Part shown: positions 27,334-36,078 of the stretch, piece after piece
How the letters are laid out: each line of letters begins with the position of its first letter
Numbering within the stretch: position 1 is the first letter of the stretch
NCBI RefSeq assembly: GCF_902833645.1
Contig: NZ_CADFGE010000002.1
Location: forward strand, 685,158 to 749,157
From: Paraburkholderia fungorum
Lineage (GTDB): Bacteria > Pseudomonadota > Gammaproteobacteria > Burkholderiales > Burkholderiaceae
Direction of reading: 5' to 3'
DNA: 64,000 nt
Notes under the pieces: model-generated
The model's input: only the letters and a program-made list of their open reading frames with translations
What the model was told of the DNA's origin: nothing
The model's database searches: none
Program-made: the position numbers and the translations under genes

Positions 27334-27769
27334 CGTGCACAGACTCGATCAGGAACTTACGGGGGCACTTAGTGGCACTTAGGGGCGCTCAGAGGTGCAT
27401 GAGGGACACAAACCTCGGGCGCCACGCGGGGATTCCGGGCGAGCGTAGCAAGCAGCGCGCGATGCGGCAAGGCGCACCAAAATTCACCGGACGAATCGAT
27501 GCTGCACCGCAATGACGACCGATGCTGGTTTTCCCTCGTTGTCGCATGGGAGCAAGAACGGGTCGCAGACGGTCGCTTTGGCGGGAATATGGGGCATTAA
27601 CGTTACGTCACTCGTGCAGTGCGGACGATGCACAGGTCCAGCTCAGTGCATGACTCAATATCAGATCGCGCAATGCCGCACCATGCGGCGCAAGTCCGGA
27701 GGCCGCCCTGCTTTGCTCGGCGCGGCTGTTTCGAAACACGCTGTTTAACGTGTCAGAAGAGGGAACGTC
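27334..27769. promoter_or_regulatory. cdhR/caiX divergent control region
   Basis: 436 bp without a gene. It holds 10-bp tandem repeats at 27361-27390 (GGGGGCACTT, AGTGGCACTT, AGGGGCGCTC), with weaker units to about 27410, close to cdhR. A spaced inverted repeat TGCAC...GTGCA lies at 27629-27650, 120 bp before caiX. Either could be regulator contacts; helical phasing of the tandem units is notable. No small gene is convincing here. Confidence 0.5.
27361..27390. repeat. 10-bp phased tandem repeat upstream of cdhR
   Basis: Three consecutive 10-bp units with eight, nine or more shared positions, starting 28 bp upstream of the cdhR start codon. Period equals one helical turn. Confidence 0.6.
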
Positions 27770-28723
27770 ATGAAGTTACGCGTCAAAGCTTTGCTTGCCT
27801 GTCTGGTCTGTCTGGCGGCCGTCACCGCCGCGCCGCCGGTCCTCGCGCAGGATCCCGACACCTGCCGCGCGGTGCATTTTGCCGACATCGGCTGGACCGA
27901 CATCACGTCGACCACCGCGCTCGCGTCGACCGTATTCGAGGGACTGGGCTATCAGCCCGTGACGACCGTCGCGTCGGTACCGATTTCGTTCGCCGGCCTG
28001 AAGAGCAAACAGCTCGACGTGTCGCTCGGCTACTGGTGGCCCGTGCAGGAAAAGGCGATTGCCCCCTTCGTCGAGTCGAAATCGATCCAGGTGCTGCAAC
28101 CGCCTAATCTGACCGGCGCTAAGGCGACCTTCGCCGTGCCCAGCTACGAATACGACGCAGGCCTGAAGACTTTCGCCGACATCGCGAAACACCGCGACCA
28201 GCTCGACGGCAAGATCTATGGCATCGAACCCGGCAGCAGCGCGAACGCGGCGATTCAGAAAATGATCGCCAGCAATCAGTTCGGCCTCGGCGGTTTCAAG
28301 CTGATCGAATCGAGTGAAGCGGGCATGCTGGTGTCGGTGGATCGCGCGATTCGCGAGAAGAAATGGGTCGTGTTCCTCGGCTGGGAACCGCATCCCATGA
28401 ATATCACAATCGACATGAAATACCTCACCGGGAGTGATGGCGTATTTGGTCCGAACGACGGCGAGGCACGTGTCTATACGCTGACCTCCCCCGACTATCT
28501 GACGCGTTGTCCGAACGCGGGCAAGCTCGTGAGCAATCTGCGCTTTTCGACGCAACTTGAAAACGTGGTGATGCAATCGGTGATGAACAAGGAGAAGCCC
28601 GCCGATGCCGCCAAAGCGTATCTGAAGAAGAACCCGCAAGTGCTCGATGCATGGCTCGCCGGCGTGAAGACCTTCGACGGTAAGGACGGCTTGCCGGCGG
28701 TGAAAGCCTATCTCGGACTTTGA
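27770..28723 (+). CDS. caiX: Carnitine-binding periplasmic protein (CaiX-like)
   Basis: 317-residue solute-binding protein of the OpuAC/glycine-betaine class. Signal peptide to about 27 (PPVLA-QDP). The ligand-binding pattern is visible: DIGWTDITSTTALASTVFEG, SLGYWWPVQ with its aromatic cage residues, and VVFLGWEPHPMN. Gene order with the following dehydrogenase set matches caiX of Pseudomonas, which feeds carnitine to the betaine/choline/carnitine ABC importer whose other subunits are encoded elsewhere. AGAGGGAAC precedes the ATG. Confidence 0.87.
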   Translation: MKLRVKALLACLVCLAAVTAAPPVLAQDPDTCRAVHFADIGWTDITSTTALASTVFEGLGYQPVTTVASVPISFAGLKSKQLDVSLGYWWPVQEKAIAPFVESKSIQVLQPPNLTGAKATFAVPSYEYDAGLKTFADIAKHRDQLDGKIYGIEPGSSANAAIQKMIASNQFGLGGFKLIESSEAGMLVSVDRAIREKKWVVFLGWEPHPMNITIDMKYLTGSDGVFGPNDGEARVYTLTSPDYLTRCPNAGKLVSNLRFSTQLENVVMQSVMNKEKPADAAKAYLKKNPQVLDAWLAGVKTFDGKDGLPAVKAYLGL

Positions 28724-28764
28724 TGGGGCCGCCTAGGTGGGGCCGCCCAGGCGGACCGCCCAGG
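28724..28764 (+). repeat. 14-bp tandem repeat after caiX
   Basis: TGGGGCCGCCTAGG, TGGGGCCGCCCAGG and CGGACCGCCCAGG begin at the base after the caiX stop codon. The last two units can fold as CCGCC-CA-GGCGG. It may stabilise or attenuate the mRNA between the binding protein and the enzymes. Confidence 0.7.
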
Positions 28765-28834
28765 TGTGCGCGCCCGGTCGGCCGCCGCCTCAATCCATCG
28801 AGTTGCACATCTCAATCCACAGGAACCAGCACGC

Positions 28835-29764
28835 ATGAACCATGAAGTCATCGTGACCTGCGCGGTCACCGGCGCGGGCGATACGGTCGGCAAGCATCCG
28901 GCCATTCCCGTCACACCGAAGCAGATCGCCGAAGCCGCTATCGAAGCCGCAAAGGCCGGCGCAACCGTTGCACACTGCCACGTGCGCGATCCGAAAACCG
29001 GGCGCGGCAGCCGCGACCCACAGCTATATCGCGAGGTTGTCGACCGGATCCGCTCGTCGGGCACCGACGTGATCATCAACCTGACGGCGGGCATGGGCGG
29101 CGATCTCGAGATCGGTCCTGGCGAAGATCCGATGCGCTTCGGCGCCGGTACGGACCTCGTCGGCGGTTTGACGCGGCTCGCGCACGTCGAGGAACTGCTG
29201 CCGGAAATCTGCACGCTCGATTGCGGCACGCTCAATTTCGGCGACGGCGACTACATCTATGTGTCGACACCCGCGCAATTGCGCGCCGGCGCGCAGCGTA
29301 TCCAGGAACTTGGCGTCAAGCCGGAACTGGAGATCTTCGATACCGGACATCTATGGTTCGCGAAGCAATTGCTCAAGGAAGGTTTGCTCGACGCGCCGCC
29401 GCTGTTTCAGATCTGCCTCGGCATTCCATGGGGCGCGCCCGCCGACACCACGACGATGAAAGCGATGGCCGACAGCCTGCCGGCTGGCGCGCAATGGGCC
29501 GGTTTCGGCATTGGCCGCATGCAAATGCCGATGGTCGCGCAGGCGATGCTGCTGGGCGGTCACGTGCGCGTCGGTCTCGAAGACAACATCTGGCTCGACA
29601 AAGGGGTCCACGCAACGAACGGCACGCTGGTGCAACGCGCGGTCGAGATCATCGAACGGCTCGGCGGCCGCGCGCTGACACCCGCCGAAGGCCGCAGCAA
29701 ACTCGGCTTGCCCGCGCGCGGCGAGCGGCAACTGGAACGGCGTGCGGCGGGACAGTACGCATGA
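28835..29764 (+). CDS. cdhC: 3-dehydrocarnitine cleavage enzyme (BKACE/DUF849)
   Basis: 309-residue beta-keto acid cleavage enzyme, a zinc TIM-barrel that condenses 3-dehydrocarnitine with acetyl-CoA to give betainyl-CoA and acetoacetate. It shows the zinc motif [33 protein letters not shown] and the C-terminal [17 protein letters not shown]. The ATG at 28835 is chosen for the AGGAA upstream and because [16 protein letters not shown] is the normal N-terminus. Function is assigned by operon context; BKACE substrates vary. Confidence 0.88.
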   Translation: MNHEVIVTCAVTGAGDTVGKHPAIPVTPKQIAEAAIEAAKAGATVAHCHVRDPKTGRGSRDPQLYREVVDRIRSSGTDVIINLTAGMGGDLEIGPGEDPMRFGAGTDLVGGLTRLAHVEELLPEICTLDCGTLNFGDGDYIYVSTPAQLRAGAQRIQELGVKPELEIFDTGHLWFAKQLLKEGLLDAPPLFQICLGIPWGAPADTTTMKAMADSLPAGAQWAGFGIGRMQMPMVAQAMLLGGHVRVGLEDNIWLDKGVHATNGTLVQRAVEIIERLGGRALTPAEGRSKLGLPARGERQLERRAAGQYA

Positions 29765-29841
29765 GCATGCCGCTTGTCCGTTGCGAACGGATAGCGTGCG
29801 CAGCGGTACCTGAGAACTCATAGGCAAAGGAAATATCAGCA

Positions 29842-30807
29842 ATGGCAGTGATCGTCGATATCAAAACATTTGCGGCAATCGGCGCGGGCGTGATCGGCAG
29901 CGGCTGGGTGGCGCGCGCGCTTGCGCATGGGCTCGACGTCGTCGCCTGGGACCCTGCTCCCGGCGCGGAAAAACAGTTGCGCGAAAACATTGCGAACGCG
30001 TGGCCGGCGTTGGAGCGTGCCGGTCTCGCTGCGGGCGCGACTCCGGAAAGGTTGCGTTTCGTCGCGACGATCGAAGCCTGTGTCGAGCAGGCGGACTTCA
30101 TTCAGGAGAGCGCGCCCGAACGCGAGGAATTGAAGCTCGCGCTGCACGAGCAGATCAGTCGCGCAGCAAAGCCGGACGCGATCATCGCTTCGTCTACTTC
30201 CGGCCTGCTGCCGAGCGATTTCTACGCACGCGCGGTGAATCCGCAGCGTTGCATCGTCGGCCATCCGTTCAACCCGGTGTATCTTCTGCCGCTCGTCGAA
30301 GTGGTGGGCGGAGAACTCACCGCGCCGGCAACCATCGACGCCGCGATGCGGATCTACAAGTCACTGTCGATGCGGCCGCTCCTCGTTCGCAAGGAAGTAC
30401 CCGGCTTTATCGCCGACCGTCTGCTCGAAGCGTTGTGGCGCGAAGCGCTGCATCTGGTCAATGAAGGCGTGGCGACTACCGGTGAAATCGACGACGCGAT
30501 CCGCTTTGGCGCAGGCATCCGCTGGTCGTTCATGGGCACGTTCCTGACCTACACGCTGGCGGGCGGCGACGCGGGCATGCGGCACTTCATGCAGCAGTTC
30601 GGACCGGCATTGGAGCTGCCGTGGACTAAACTGGTAGCGCCGCGCCTGACCGACGAACTGATCGATCGGGTGGTGGCCGGAACCTCCGAACAGGTTGGGC
30701 CGCGCTCGATCAAGCAGCTTGAACGCTACCGGGACGATTGCATTACGAGCGTGCTGGCAGCGATCGAGGAAGCCAAAGCCCGGCATGGCTTGCTTCCCGC
30801 GGAGTGA
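29842..30807 (+). CDS. cdhA: L-carnitine dehydrogenase
   Basis: 321-residue NAD-dependent 3-hydroxyacyl-CoA-dehydrogenase-like enzyme oxidising L-carnitine to 3-dehydrocarnitine. Rossmann motif [10 protein letters not shown] (13-22), catalytic serine in [11 protein letters not shown], His/Asn region [17 protein letters not shown], and the C-terminal domain [28 protein letters not shown] precedes the ATG. Length matches bacterial carnitine dehydrogenases, in contrast to longer fused forms that carry a thioesterase; here that activity is in the next gene. Confidence 0.92.
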   Translation: MAVIVDIKTFAAIGAGVIGSGWVARALAHGLDVVAWDPAPGAEKQLRENIANAWPALERAGLAAGATPERLRFVATIEACVEQADFIQESAPEREELKLALHEQISRAAKPDAIIASSTSGLLPSDFYARAVNPQRCIVGHPFNPVYLLPLVEVVGGELTAPATIDAAMRIYKSLSMRPLLVRKEVPGFIADRLLEALWREALHLVNEGVATTGEIDDAIRFGAGIRWSFMGTFLTYTLAGGDAGMRHFMQQFGPALELPWTKLVAPRLTDELIDRVVAGTSEQVGPRSIKQLERYRDDCITSVLAAIEEAKARHGLLPAE

Positions 30808-30901
30808 CGCGGCCGGGTGCCGGCAAGCATACCGCTGTGCAGGCCGCTTGCGCTCCCGCAGCGGCCCATGCAACTCATATTGATGAAGGAGACGTTTGCC
30901 T

Positions 30902-31420
30902 ATGCCAGATCACGCTGCGCTGCCCCACTATCGCGATACCGTGCGCGCCGAATGGGTCGATTACAACGGCCACTTGCGCGACGCGTTCTACATGCTGATT
31001 TTCAGCTTCGCGACTGACGCGTTGATCGACGTAATCGGACTGCCCGATCCGGTGCGCAAGGAACGCGGCCGCTCGATCTATACGCTCGAAGCGCATATCA
31101 ACTACCTGCATGAAATCAAGGAAGGCGCGCAGCTTCGCGTCGATATGCGCGTGCTTGGGCATGATGCCAAACGGCTGCACCTTTACCTGGAGATGTTTGC
31201 TGACGATGGCGCCGAGCCGGTGGCCGCCGGCGAACAGATGCTGTTGCACGTCGATACCGGCGGTCCGCGCGCTGTTGCCTTCGACCCCGACGTCGAGGGC
31301 CGTGTTCGAGCACTGGCACAAGCGCATACCGCGTTGCCGGCGGCCAGGTTTGCGGGCCGCGTGATCGGCTTGCCGGTCAAGACCCCACGCAATGGGACCG
31401 AGGGCAGCAAGCATGCTTGA
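30902..31420 (+). CDS. cdhB: Hot-dog thioesterase (betainyl-CoA thioesterase CdhB)
   Basis: 172-residue 4-hydroxybenzoyl-CoA-thioesterase-type protein with the motif VDYNGHLRDAFYM. In carnitine degradation it releases glycine betaine and CoA from betainyl-CoA. AAGGAG at 30887-30892 fixes the ATG at 30902. The next gene starts inside its last codons, so the pair is coupled. Confidence 0.88.
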   Translation: MPDHAALPHYRDTVRAEWVDYNGHLRDAFYMLIFSFATDALIDVIGLPDPVRKERGRSIYTLEAHINYLHEIKEGAQLRVDMRVLGHDAKRLHLYLEMFADDGAEPVAAGEQMLLHVDTGGPRAVAFDPDVEGRVRALAQAHTALPAARFAGRVIGLPVKTPRNGTEGSKHA

Positions 31421-32372
31421 ACCGGAGATCGCCGCGTTCATCGAACGAACCGCCGCCATCTATGCAGGGCATTCCACGTCCCTGCCGCCGAGCGAGCAGC
31501 GCGCGATTTACGAGCGCTATGCAGCAGCGCTCACGCCACCTTTGCCCGCCGACGTGATCGCCGAAGACGCCGTGTTCCAGGCGAGCGCCGGGCATCCGAT
31601 CAGACTGCGGCGCTACCGGAATCGTGGAAAAGCGAGCGGGACGCCGACCGGCACCGTCCTGTACTTTCACGGCGGCGGCTTCGTGCTCGGCTCATTGGAA
31701 AGTCATCAGATCGTAACCGCACGTATTGCCGCGGACACCGGGCTCGATGTGATTGCGATCGATTACCGACTAGCGCCTGAACACCGCGCACCAGCCGCCC
31801 ACGACGATTGCCTCGAACTTACGCTAGCCGCCTTGAAAGCCGAACTGCCGTTTGATTCGCTAGCGGGAAGCACCCTGCAACTGGCGGGAGACAGTGCCGG
31901 CGCCAATCTTGCCGCCAGTGTCGCCATGCGGCTACGCGACGACGGGGTTCAGGGCGTAAGCGGACTTGCACTGGTTTATCCGATGCTCGGCACCGAGCCG
32001 CAGATGCCCGCGCGGGAAACCGAAGCGCACGCGCCCATGCTGACGCTGGCGGACGTGCATGCGTTTCGCGATCTATATTGGGGCGAACACGGGAGTGACC
32101 ACGCGCCTTATCCCGCGTGGACGATACCGCTCGATGGAACGCGTTTCGACGCACTGCCGCCGACGCTTGCCGTCGGCGTCGAACACGATCCGTTGCGCGA
32201 CGATGCGAGAGTATTTGTCGAACGCGTCAACGCGGCCGGTGGCGAGGGCCGGTTATGGATCGGAACGGGCCTCGTGCATGGCTGTTGGCGCGCGCTCGAG
32301 TCGAGCCCCGGCGTGAAGGCATTGCATCGCACGGTCTGCCAGTTTCTAGGCGAGCATTCCGCCCTCTCGTGA
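31413..32372 (+). CDS. hocS: HSL-type hydrolase, probable short-chain acylcarnitine hydrolase
   Basis: 319-residue hormone-sensitive-lipase-family hydrolase with intact residues: HGGG at 86-89, GDSAG with Ser161, Asp in GVEHDPLRDD and His in GLVHGCWRA. The start at 31413 has GAGGG upstream and overlaps cdhB by eight bases. In Pseudomonas aeruginosa the gene in this operon position encodes HocS, which frees carnitine from short O-acylcarnitines; that role is inferred from synteny. No signal peptide, so it acts in the cytoplasm. Confidence 0.75.
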   Translation: MLEPEIAAFIERTAAIYAGHSTSLPPSEQRAIYERYAAALTPPLPADVIAEDAVFQASAGHPIRLRRYRNRGKASGTPTGTVLYFHGGGFVLGSLESHQIVTARIAADTGLDVIAIDYRLAPEHRAPAAHDDCLELTLAALKAELPFDSLAGSTLQLAGDSAGANLAASVAMRLRDDGVQGVSGLALVYPMLGTEPQMPARETEAHAPMLTLADVHAFRDLYWGEHGSDHAPYPAWTIPLDGTRFDALPPTLAVGVEHDPLRDDARVFVERVNAAGGEGRLWIGTGLVHGCWRALESSPGVKALHRTVCQFLGEHSALS

Positions 32373-32450
32373 TGCCGTTGGACGGGATCGGATGAAGCGG
32401 GTCTTGAGTACAGCCGTTGGCCTTCATTCGCGGGTTGCCCCGTTCACGCC

Positions 32451-33293
32451 TCACGCCTGCGCCGCCGCGCCACTACGCCTGAACGAACTGGCAAAGAACA
32501 GTACCTGGTATTGCACCGCATTCGACCAGTACTCCCATGTATGTCCGCCTGGCCGCTCCGCGTAGTCATGCGGCACGCCCAATTCAACCAGCCGTGCATG
32601 CAGCATCCGGTTCGACTGAACAAGCGAGTCATTCACGCCGCAATCGATCGTCAATGCAATATGCGCATTTGCCAGACTACGGGCGTTTTCGACGATCGCC
32701 TCGTTGTTCCAGAAGTCGGCATGACGCGCCGGATCGCCAAACACCTCGTCGATGCCTGGTTCATCCTCGCACCCGCGGGGATCGACTGCCCCGCTAATAC
32801 TGCCCGCGGCGCCAAATTCGTCGGGCCGATGCAGCGCGATATGCAAGGCGCCGAACCCGCCCATGCTCAAGCCCGTAATCGCGCGCGCCTGGCGCGTCGC
32901 AATCGTGCGGAAATGCGTGTCGATATAAGCGACAACTTCAGTGCCTATATAGGTTTCGTAACGGCTGCGCGGATCGACGGGGCTATCGATATACCAGCTC
33001 TCGTGACCACCGTCCGGCATGACGAGGATCACGTGATAGCGGTCGGCGAGCTTGCCGATATGCGAATTCGCGGTCCAGTCGGTGTAGTCGCCACCCGAGC
33101 CGTGCAGCAGGTAGACGACCGGGAAGCGATCGCCGGCTTTGCCATGCGTGTATTGGTCCGGCAGCACCACAGTCGCGTCGAACGACTTATGCATGGCCGC
33201 ACTGGGAATGGCCACGACCCTGGACTGAAACGCCCAGACCGGGTTGGTGAACAGCAGCGTCAGAATGAGCCAGAACACACGAGTCATTTTCAT
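32451..33293 (-). CDS. Secreted esterase-D/antigen-85-like hydrolase
   Basis: 280-residue exported alpha/beta hydrolase of the PF00756 group. Signal peptide MKMTRVFWLILTLLFTNPVW cut near AFQ. Motifs: VVYLLHGSGGDYTDW, the nucleophile elbow GLSMGGFGALHIA and a C-terminal His in PGGHTWEYW. It resembles S-formylglutathione hydrolase/ferric-enterobactin-esterase relatives; substrate unknown. GGGGAG lies upstream of this ATG. It is convergent with the carnitine operon and has no partner gene. Confidence 0.87.
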   Translation of the reverse strand: MKMTRVFWLILTLLFTNPVWAFQSRVVAIPSAAMHKSFDATVVLPDQYTHGKAGDRFPVVYLLHGSGGDYTDWTANSHIGKLADRYHVILVMPDGGHESWYIDSPVDPRSRYETYIGTEVVAYIDTHFRTIATRQARAITGLSMGGFGALHIALHRPDEFGAAGSISGAVDPRGCEDEPGIDEVFGDPARHADFWNNEAIVENARSLANAHIALTIDCGVNDSLVQSNRMLHARLVELGVPHDYAERPGGHTWEYWSNAVQYQVLFFASSFRRSGAAAQA

Positions 33294-33512
33294 GGTTTGT
33301 CGCTCTCCCCTTTCTATGTGTTCGACGAACACTGTCTGGCATCTGGCGGCAAAACGCTGACAACGACTCTAACAACGACGACTTACAACCAAATTTCAGC
33401 GAAGCATACGGTTCTGTCAGCCTCGCGCCACTCCCGGCGAGCAGGAGCGGCCCAAGCCGAAGCGCGATGCGGCGCGGCTCCCTGCAAAGCGAATACAGCG
33501 ACGGCGACGCGT

Positions 33513-34289
33513 CTATTCAACGTGTGCTGAAAAACCTACCCGGCCCGGTGCAACGTCGGATCGCAACGTCAGCGCCGGAATGTCGTACGCCCCGCCGTTC
33601 TGCGGGCGAAATGCGATCGGCTTGGTGTTCCACAGGTCATCGAGCCGTTGTCCAAGCGCGTCGCAAATCTCCGCGAACCTCGCCGCATCGATCCGGCTGG
33701 TCCGATGAACGACGAACGGCGGCAACACGTCGAAACCGGGGTAATACAGCACCCCATGCTGAATCGGAAACAACACGTCGTCGATGGGTCCGTTGATCCC
33801 TCGCGGGCTGTAGTGAGACTCCCAGCCCCCGGTTGTCACCATCAGCATGGCCCGTTTGCCGGCCATGGATCCTTCCCCGTAACGGTCACCCCAGCGTGCG
33901 TCGGAGTGCTCCCCCACGCCGTACGCGAAACCATAGGCATAGACACGCTCCACCCAGCCTTTCAGGATCGCCGGCATCGAGAACCACCACAGCGGAAACT
34001 GCAGAATCACCGCATCCGCCCACTTCAGCTTGTCCTGCTCGAGTGCGATGTCCTGGCTTTGCCGCCCGTCGCTATAGGCGCGTTTCGAGTCGAGAGAGGG
34101 ATCGAAACGTGCGCCGGGTTGCGTATCCAGGCTGTCGTTTGCATCGAGCGACGCTTTCCAGTTCATGGCGTACAGATCGGAGACCTGAACGACGTGCCCG
34201 GCGCCCTCGAGACGTTTTACCGAAAAATCCTTGAGCGAGCCGTTCAGCGACCGGGGTTCCGGGTGTGCATAGACGAGAAGAACATTCAT
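33513..34289 (-). CDS. NAD(P)H quinone reductase, flavodoxin-like fold
   Basis: 258-residue FMN/FAD-binding oxidoreductase of the NQO/KefF/MdaB group. The N-terminus MNVLLVYAHPEPRSLNGSLK is the flavin phosphate-binding loop; WADAVILQFPLWWFSMPAIL and the later MLMVTTGGWESHYSPRGING are hallmark blocks. The ATG at 34289 is preferred (GGAG upstream, family N-terminus). It probably detoxifies quinones or electrophiles by two-electron reduction and is divergent from a LysR gene that likely controls it. Confidence 0.9.
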   Translation of the reverse strand: MNVLLVYAHPEPRSLNGSLKDFSVKRLEGAGHVVQVSDLYAMNWKASLDANDSLDTQPGARFDPSLDSKRAYSDGRQSQDIALEQDKLKWADAVILQFPLWWFSMPAILKGWVERVYAYGFAYGVGEHSDARWGDRYGEGSMAGKRAMLMVTTGGWESHYSPRGINGPIDDVLFPIQHGVLYYPGFDVLPPFVVHRTSRIDAARFAEICDALGQRLDDLWNTKPIAFRPQNGGAYDIPALTLRSDVAPGRVGFSAHVE

Positions 34290-34337
34290 GACCTGAGCTC
34301 CGTTAAGAGAAAACAGTACGATAGGTCTGTGTCCGGT

Positions 34338-34361
34338 ATATTGGAAATGAATTGCCAATAT
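34338..34361. promoter_or_regulatory. LysR-type operator between quinone reductase and LysR genes
   Basis: ATATTGG and CCAATAT, seven bases inverted with a 10-bp spacer, in the short divergent region. It overlaps an upstream ATG (34360) of the LysR gene, favouring the later start at 34375. Confidence 0.5.
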
Positions 34362-34374
34362 GTCAGCTATTGCC

Positions 34375-35274
34375 ATGAATAATCTCAGAAGACTGGACCT
34401 CAACCTGCTCGTCACGCTCGATGTTCTGCTATCGGAACATAATGTGACCCGTGCGGCGGAACGCCTGAACTTTTCTCAACCGTCGGTGAGCGTGCATCTT
34501 GCCAAGCTGCGGGATATCTTTGGCGACCCCTTGTTGCTGCCGGGACCTCGCGGCATGCGTCCCACCGCGCGAGCCGAGGAACTGCGTGAGCCTTTGCGCC
34601 AGGCGCTCGACGCACTCGAGCACGCGGTGGCGCCGGCCAGCCCATTCAATCCGGCCGAAGCAAACCATACATGGCGCGTGGCCGCCACCGACTACGCCGA
34701 ATCGACGATTCTGCTACCCATGCTCGCCGGTTTGCGCGCGGCGGCGCCTGGTACCCGACTGGCGATCGTAGAGGCTGTCCCACCTCGCATCGCGAAGCAG
34801 GCGGAACAGGGCGATATCGATCTGGCCTTCCATACCAGCGAAGGCGCGCCGCCCGGATTACGCCGGCGGGTGCTGTTCAAGGAGCGCTACGTACTGGTAG
34901 GCCGCGCGGATCACCCGCGTCTGAAGCGACGACCAACGCTCGCGCAGTTCTGCAAACTGGAGCATGTGATTGTCTCTCCGGACGGCGGCGGGTTTAGCGG
35001 CGTTACGGATGACGCGCTAGCCGAGGTGGGTCTCGCGCGCAGGGTCGTGCTCTCGGTCCCGCACTTCCTGTTCATGAAGTCGGTTCTGGCGGACACCGAC
35101 CTCGTGGCGATGCTGCCTGCGCGCCTGGTGCGCGGCAACAGTGCGCTCAAAATCGTCGAGGCGCCGGTTGAAGTGCCGGGTTACGAAATGGCGATGCTCT
35201 GGCATGAACGCTCTCATCGCGACCCGGCGCATCAATGGCTGCGGGAGTGCATCGCGGAGTCAGTGGCAACGTGA
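34375..35274 (+). CDS. LysR-family regulator
   Basis: 299-residue LysR protein of the NodD/LinR-like group. HTH: MNNLRRLDLNLLVTLDVLLS, then NVTRAAERLNFSQPSVSVHL. The effector domain begins near 95 (HTWRVAATDYAESTILLPML). The start is uncertain: 34360 would add five residues but lies inside the putative operator. It is divergent from the quinone reductase gene at 34289, which it probably activates in response to an electrophile or aromatic compound. Confidence 0.9.
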   Translation: MNNLRRLDLNLLVTLDVLLSEHNVTRAAERLNFSQPSVSVHLAKLRDIFGDPLLLPGPRGMRPTARAEELREPLRQALDALEHAVAPASPFNPAEANHTWRVAATDYAESTILLPMLAGLRAAAPGTRLAIVEAVPPRIAKQAEQGDIDLAFHTSEGAPPGLRRRVLFKERYVLVGRADHPRLKRRPTLAQFCKLEHVIVSPDGGGFSGVTDDALAEVGLARRVVLSVPHFLFMKSVLADTDLVAMLPARLVRGNSALKIVEAPVEVPGYEMAMLWHERSHRDPAHQWLRECIAESVAT

Positions 35275-35298
35275 AAAGCGCGGAGGGAGCTCCGCCGC

Positions 35299-36003
35299 CT
35301 AGGTCGAGGTCAGCGCAATGAACGGTTGAAAAAAAACGTGTGTTGCCGCGTGCGCGGCAATCGCCACGCTTAGGCCATGGCGTCGGTACAGGTACGCCCA
35401 CAAGATACCCGGCGCAAAAAAACGCAAGGTGTCGTAGACAAACGTGGAAGCGTGAAACGGCACATTGATCGCCAGGTTGAGTGCATGCGCAAGGATCAAG
35501 CCCAGCCAGTACGCCCCGGGCGTAATCGCACCGTCATGACGCCATACGCGGCCGATCAGGAACACGAATACCGAGCCGAAGAAAAGCTGATAGACAATGC
35601 CCTCGTTCAAGCTGCGTAATACGTAGTAAATCAAACGTACCCACAGCGAGATGCCCGGCAAGGATTCCGCACCATTGCCCGTCAACCGCGCGCGAAAAAC
35701 GACATCGAGAAGCAGCAGATATGCCGCGACCAACACGCCGGCAATGAGCGAAACCCACATGGGATGCCTCAGCCCATATGGCATGATTTCAAGCCCGCAA
35801 CGCCACGCGCAGTAGAGTCCGGAGACGCCAAAAGCGAGCATTGACAGCACTCGCACCGCGGGGGGATACACGCTTGCGTGAGCGAACGGGAAGAACGGCG
35901 GTACGAACGCGGCAATTGCGGCGCCGGCGGTCAACAAAGCGGCCAGAACTGTGTCACGCGCAGTGATGCGGTCAGCCGTGAAACTCGGCGCGGTCTCTTT
36001 CAT
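35299..36003 (-). CDS. CPBP-like membrane protein with degenerate protease motifs
   Basis: 234-residue protein with about six membrane helices, layout of CPBP (CAAX/Abi) intramembrane proteases. The first catalytic motif, EExxxR in active members, reads NEGIVYQ (N133 E134, Q139). The histidine-bearing helices remain (LILAHALNLAIN at H173; IAAHAATHVFF at H218). Activity is therefore doubtful. The ATG at 36003 has GGGGA upstream. No immunity or bacteriocin gene is nearby; the neighbours are a LysR gene (convergent) and an aldo/keto reductase. Confidence 0.6.
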   Translation of the reverse strand: MKETAPSFTADRITARDTVLAALLTAGAAIAAFVPPFFPFAHASVYPPAVRVLSMLAFGVSGLYCAWRCGLEIMPYGLRHPMWVSLIAGVLVAAYLLLLDVVFRARLTGNGAESLPGISLWVRLIYYVLRSLNEGIVYQLFFGSVFVFLIGRVWRHDGAITPGAYWLGLILAHALNLAINVPFHASTFVYDTLRFFAPGILWAYLYRRHGLSVAIAAHAATHVFFQPFIALTST

Positions 36004-36078
36004 CGTATCCCCAAGGTCGGCGCAGAACGGGTTGAGCCACGCTTGTACCACCGTTTGCGCCCGCTTTGCTATCCGGGT

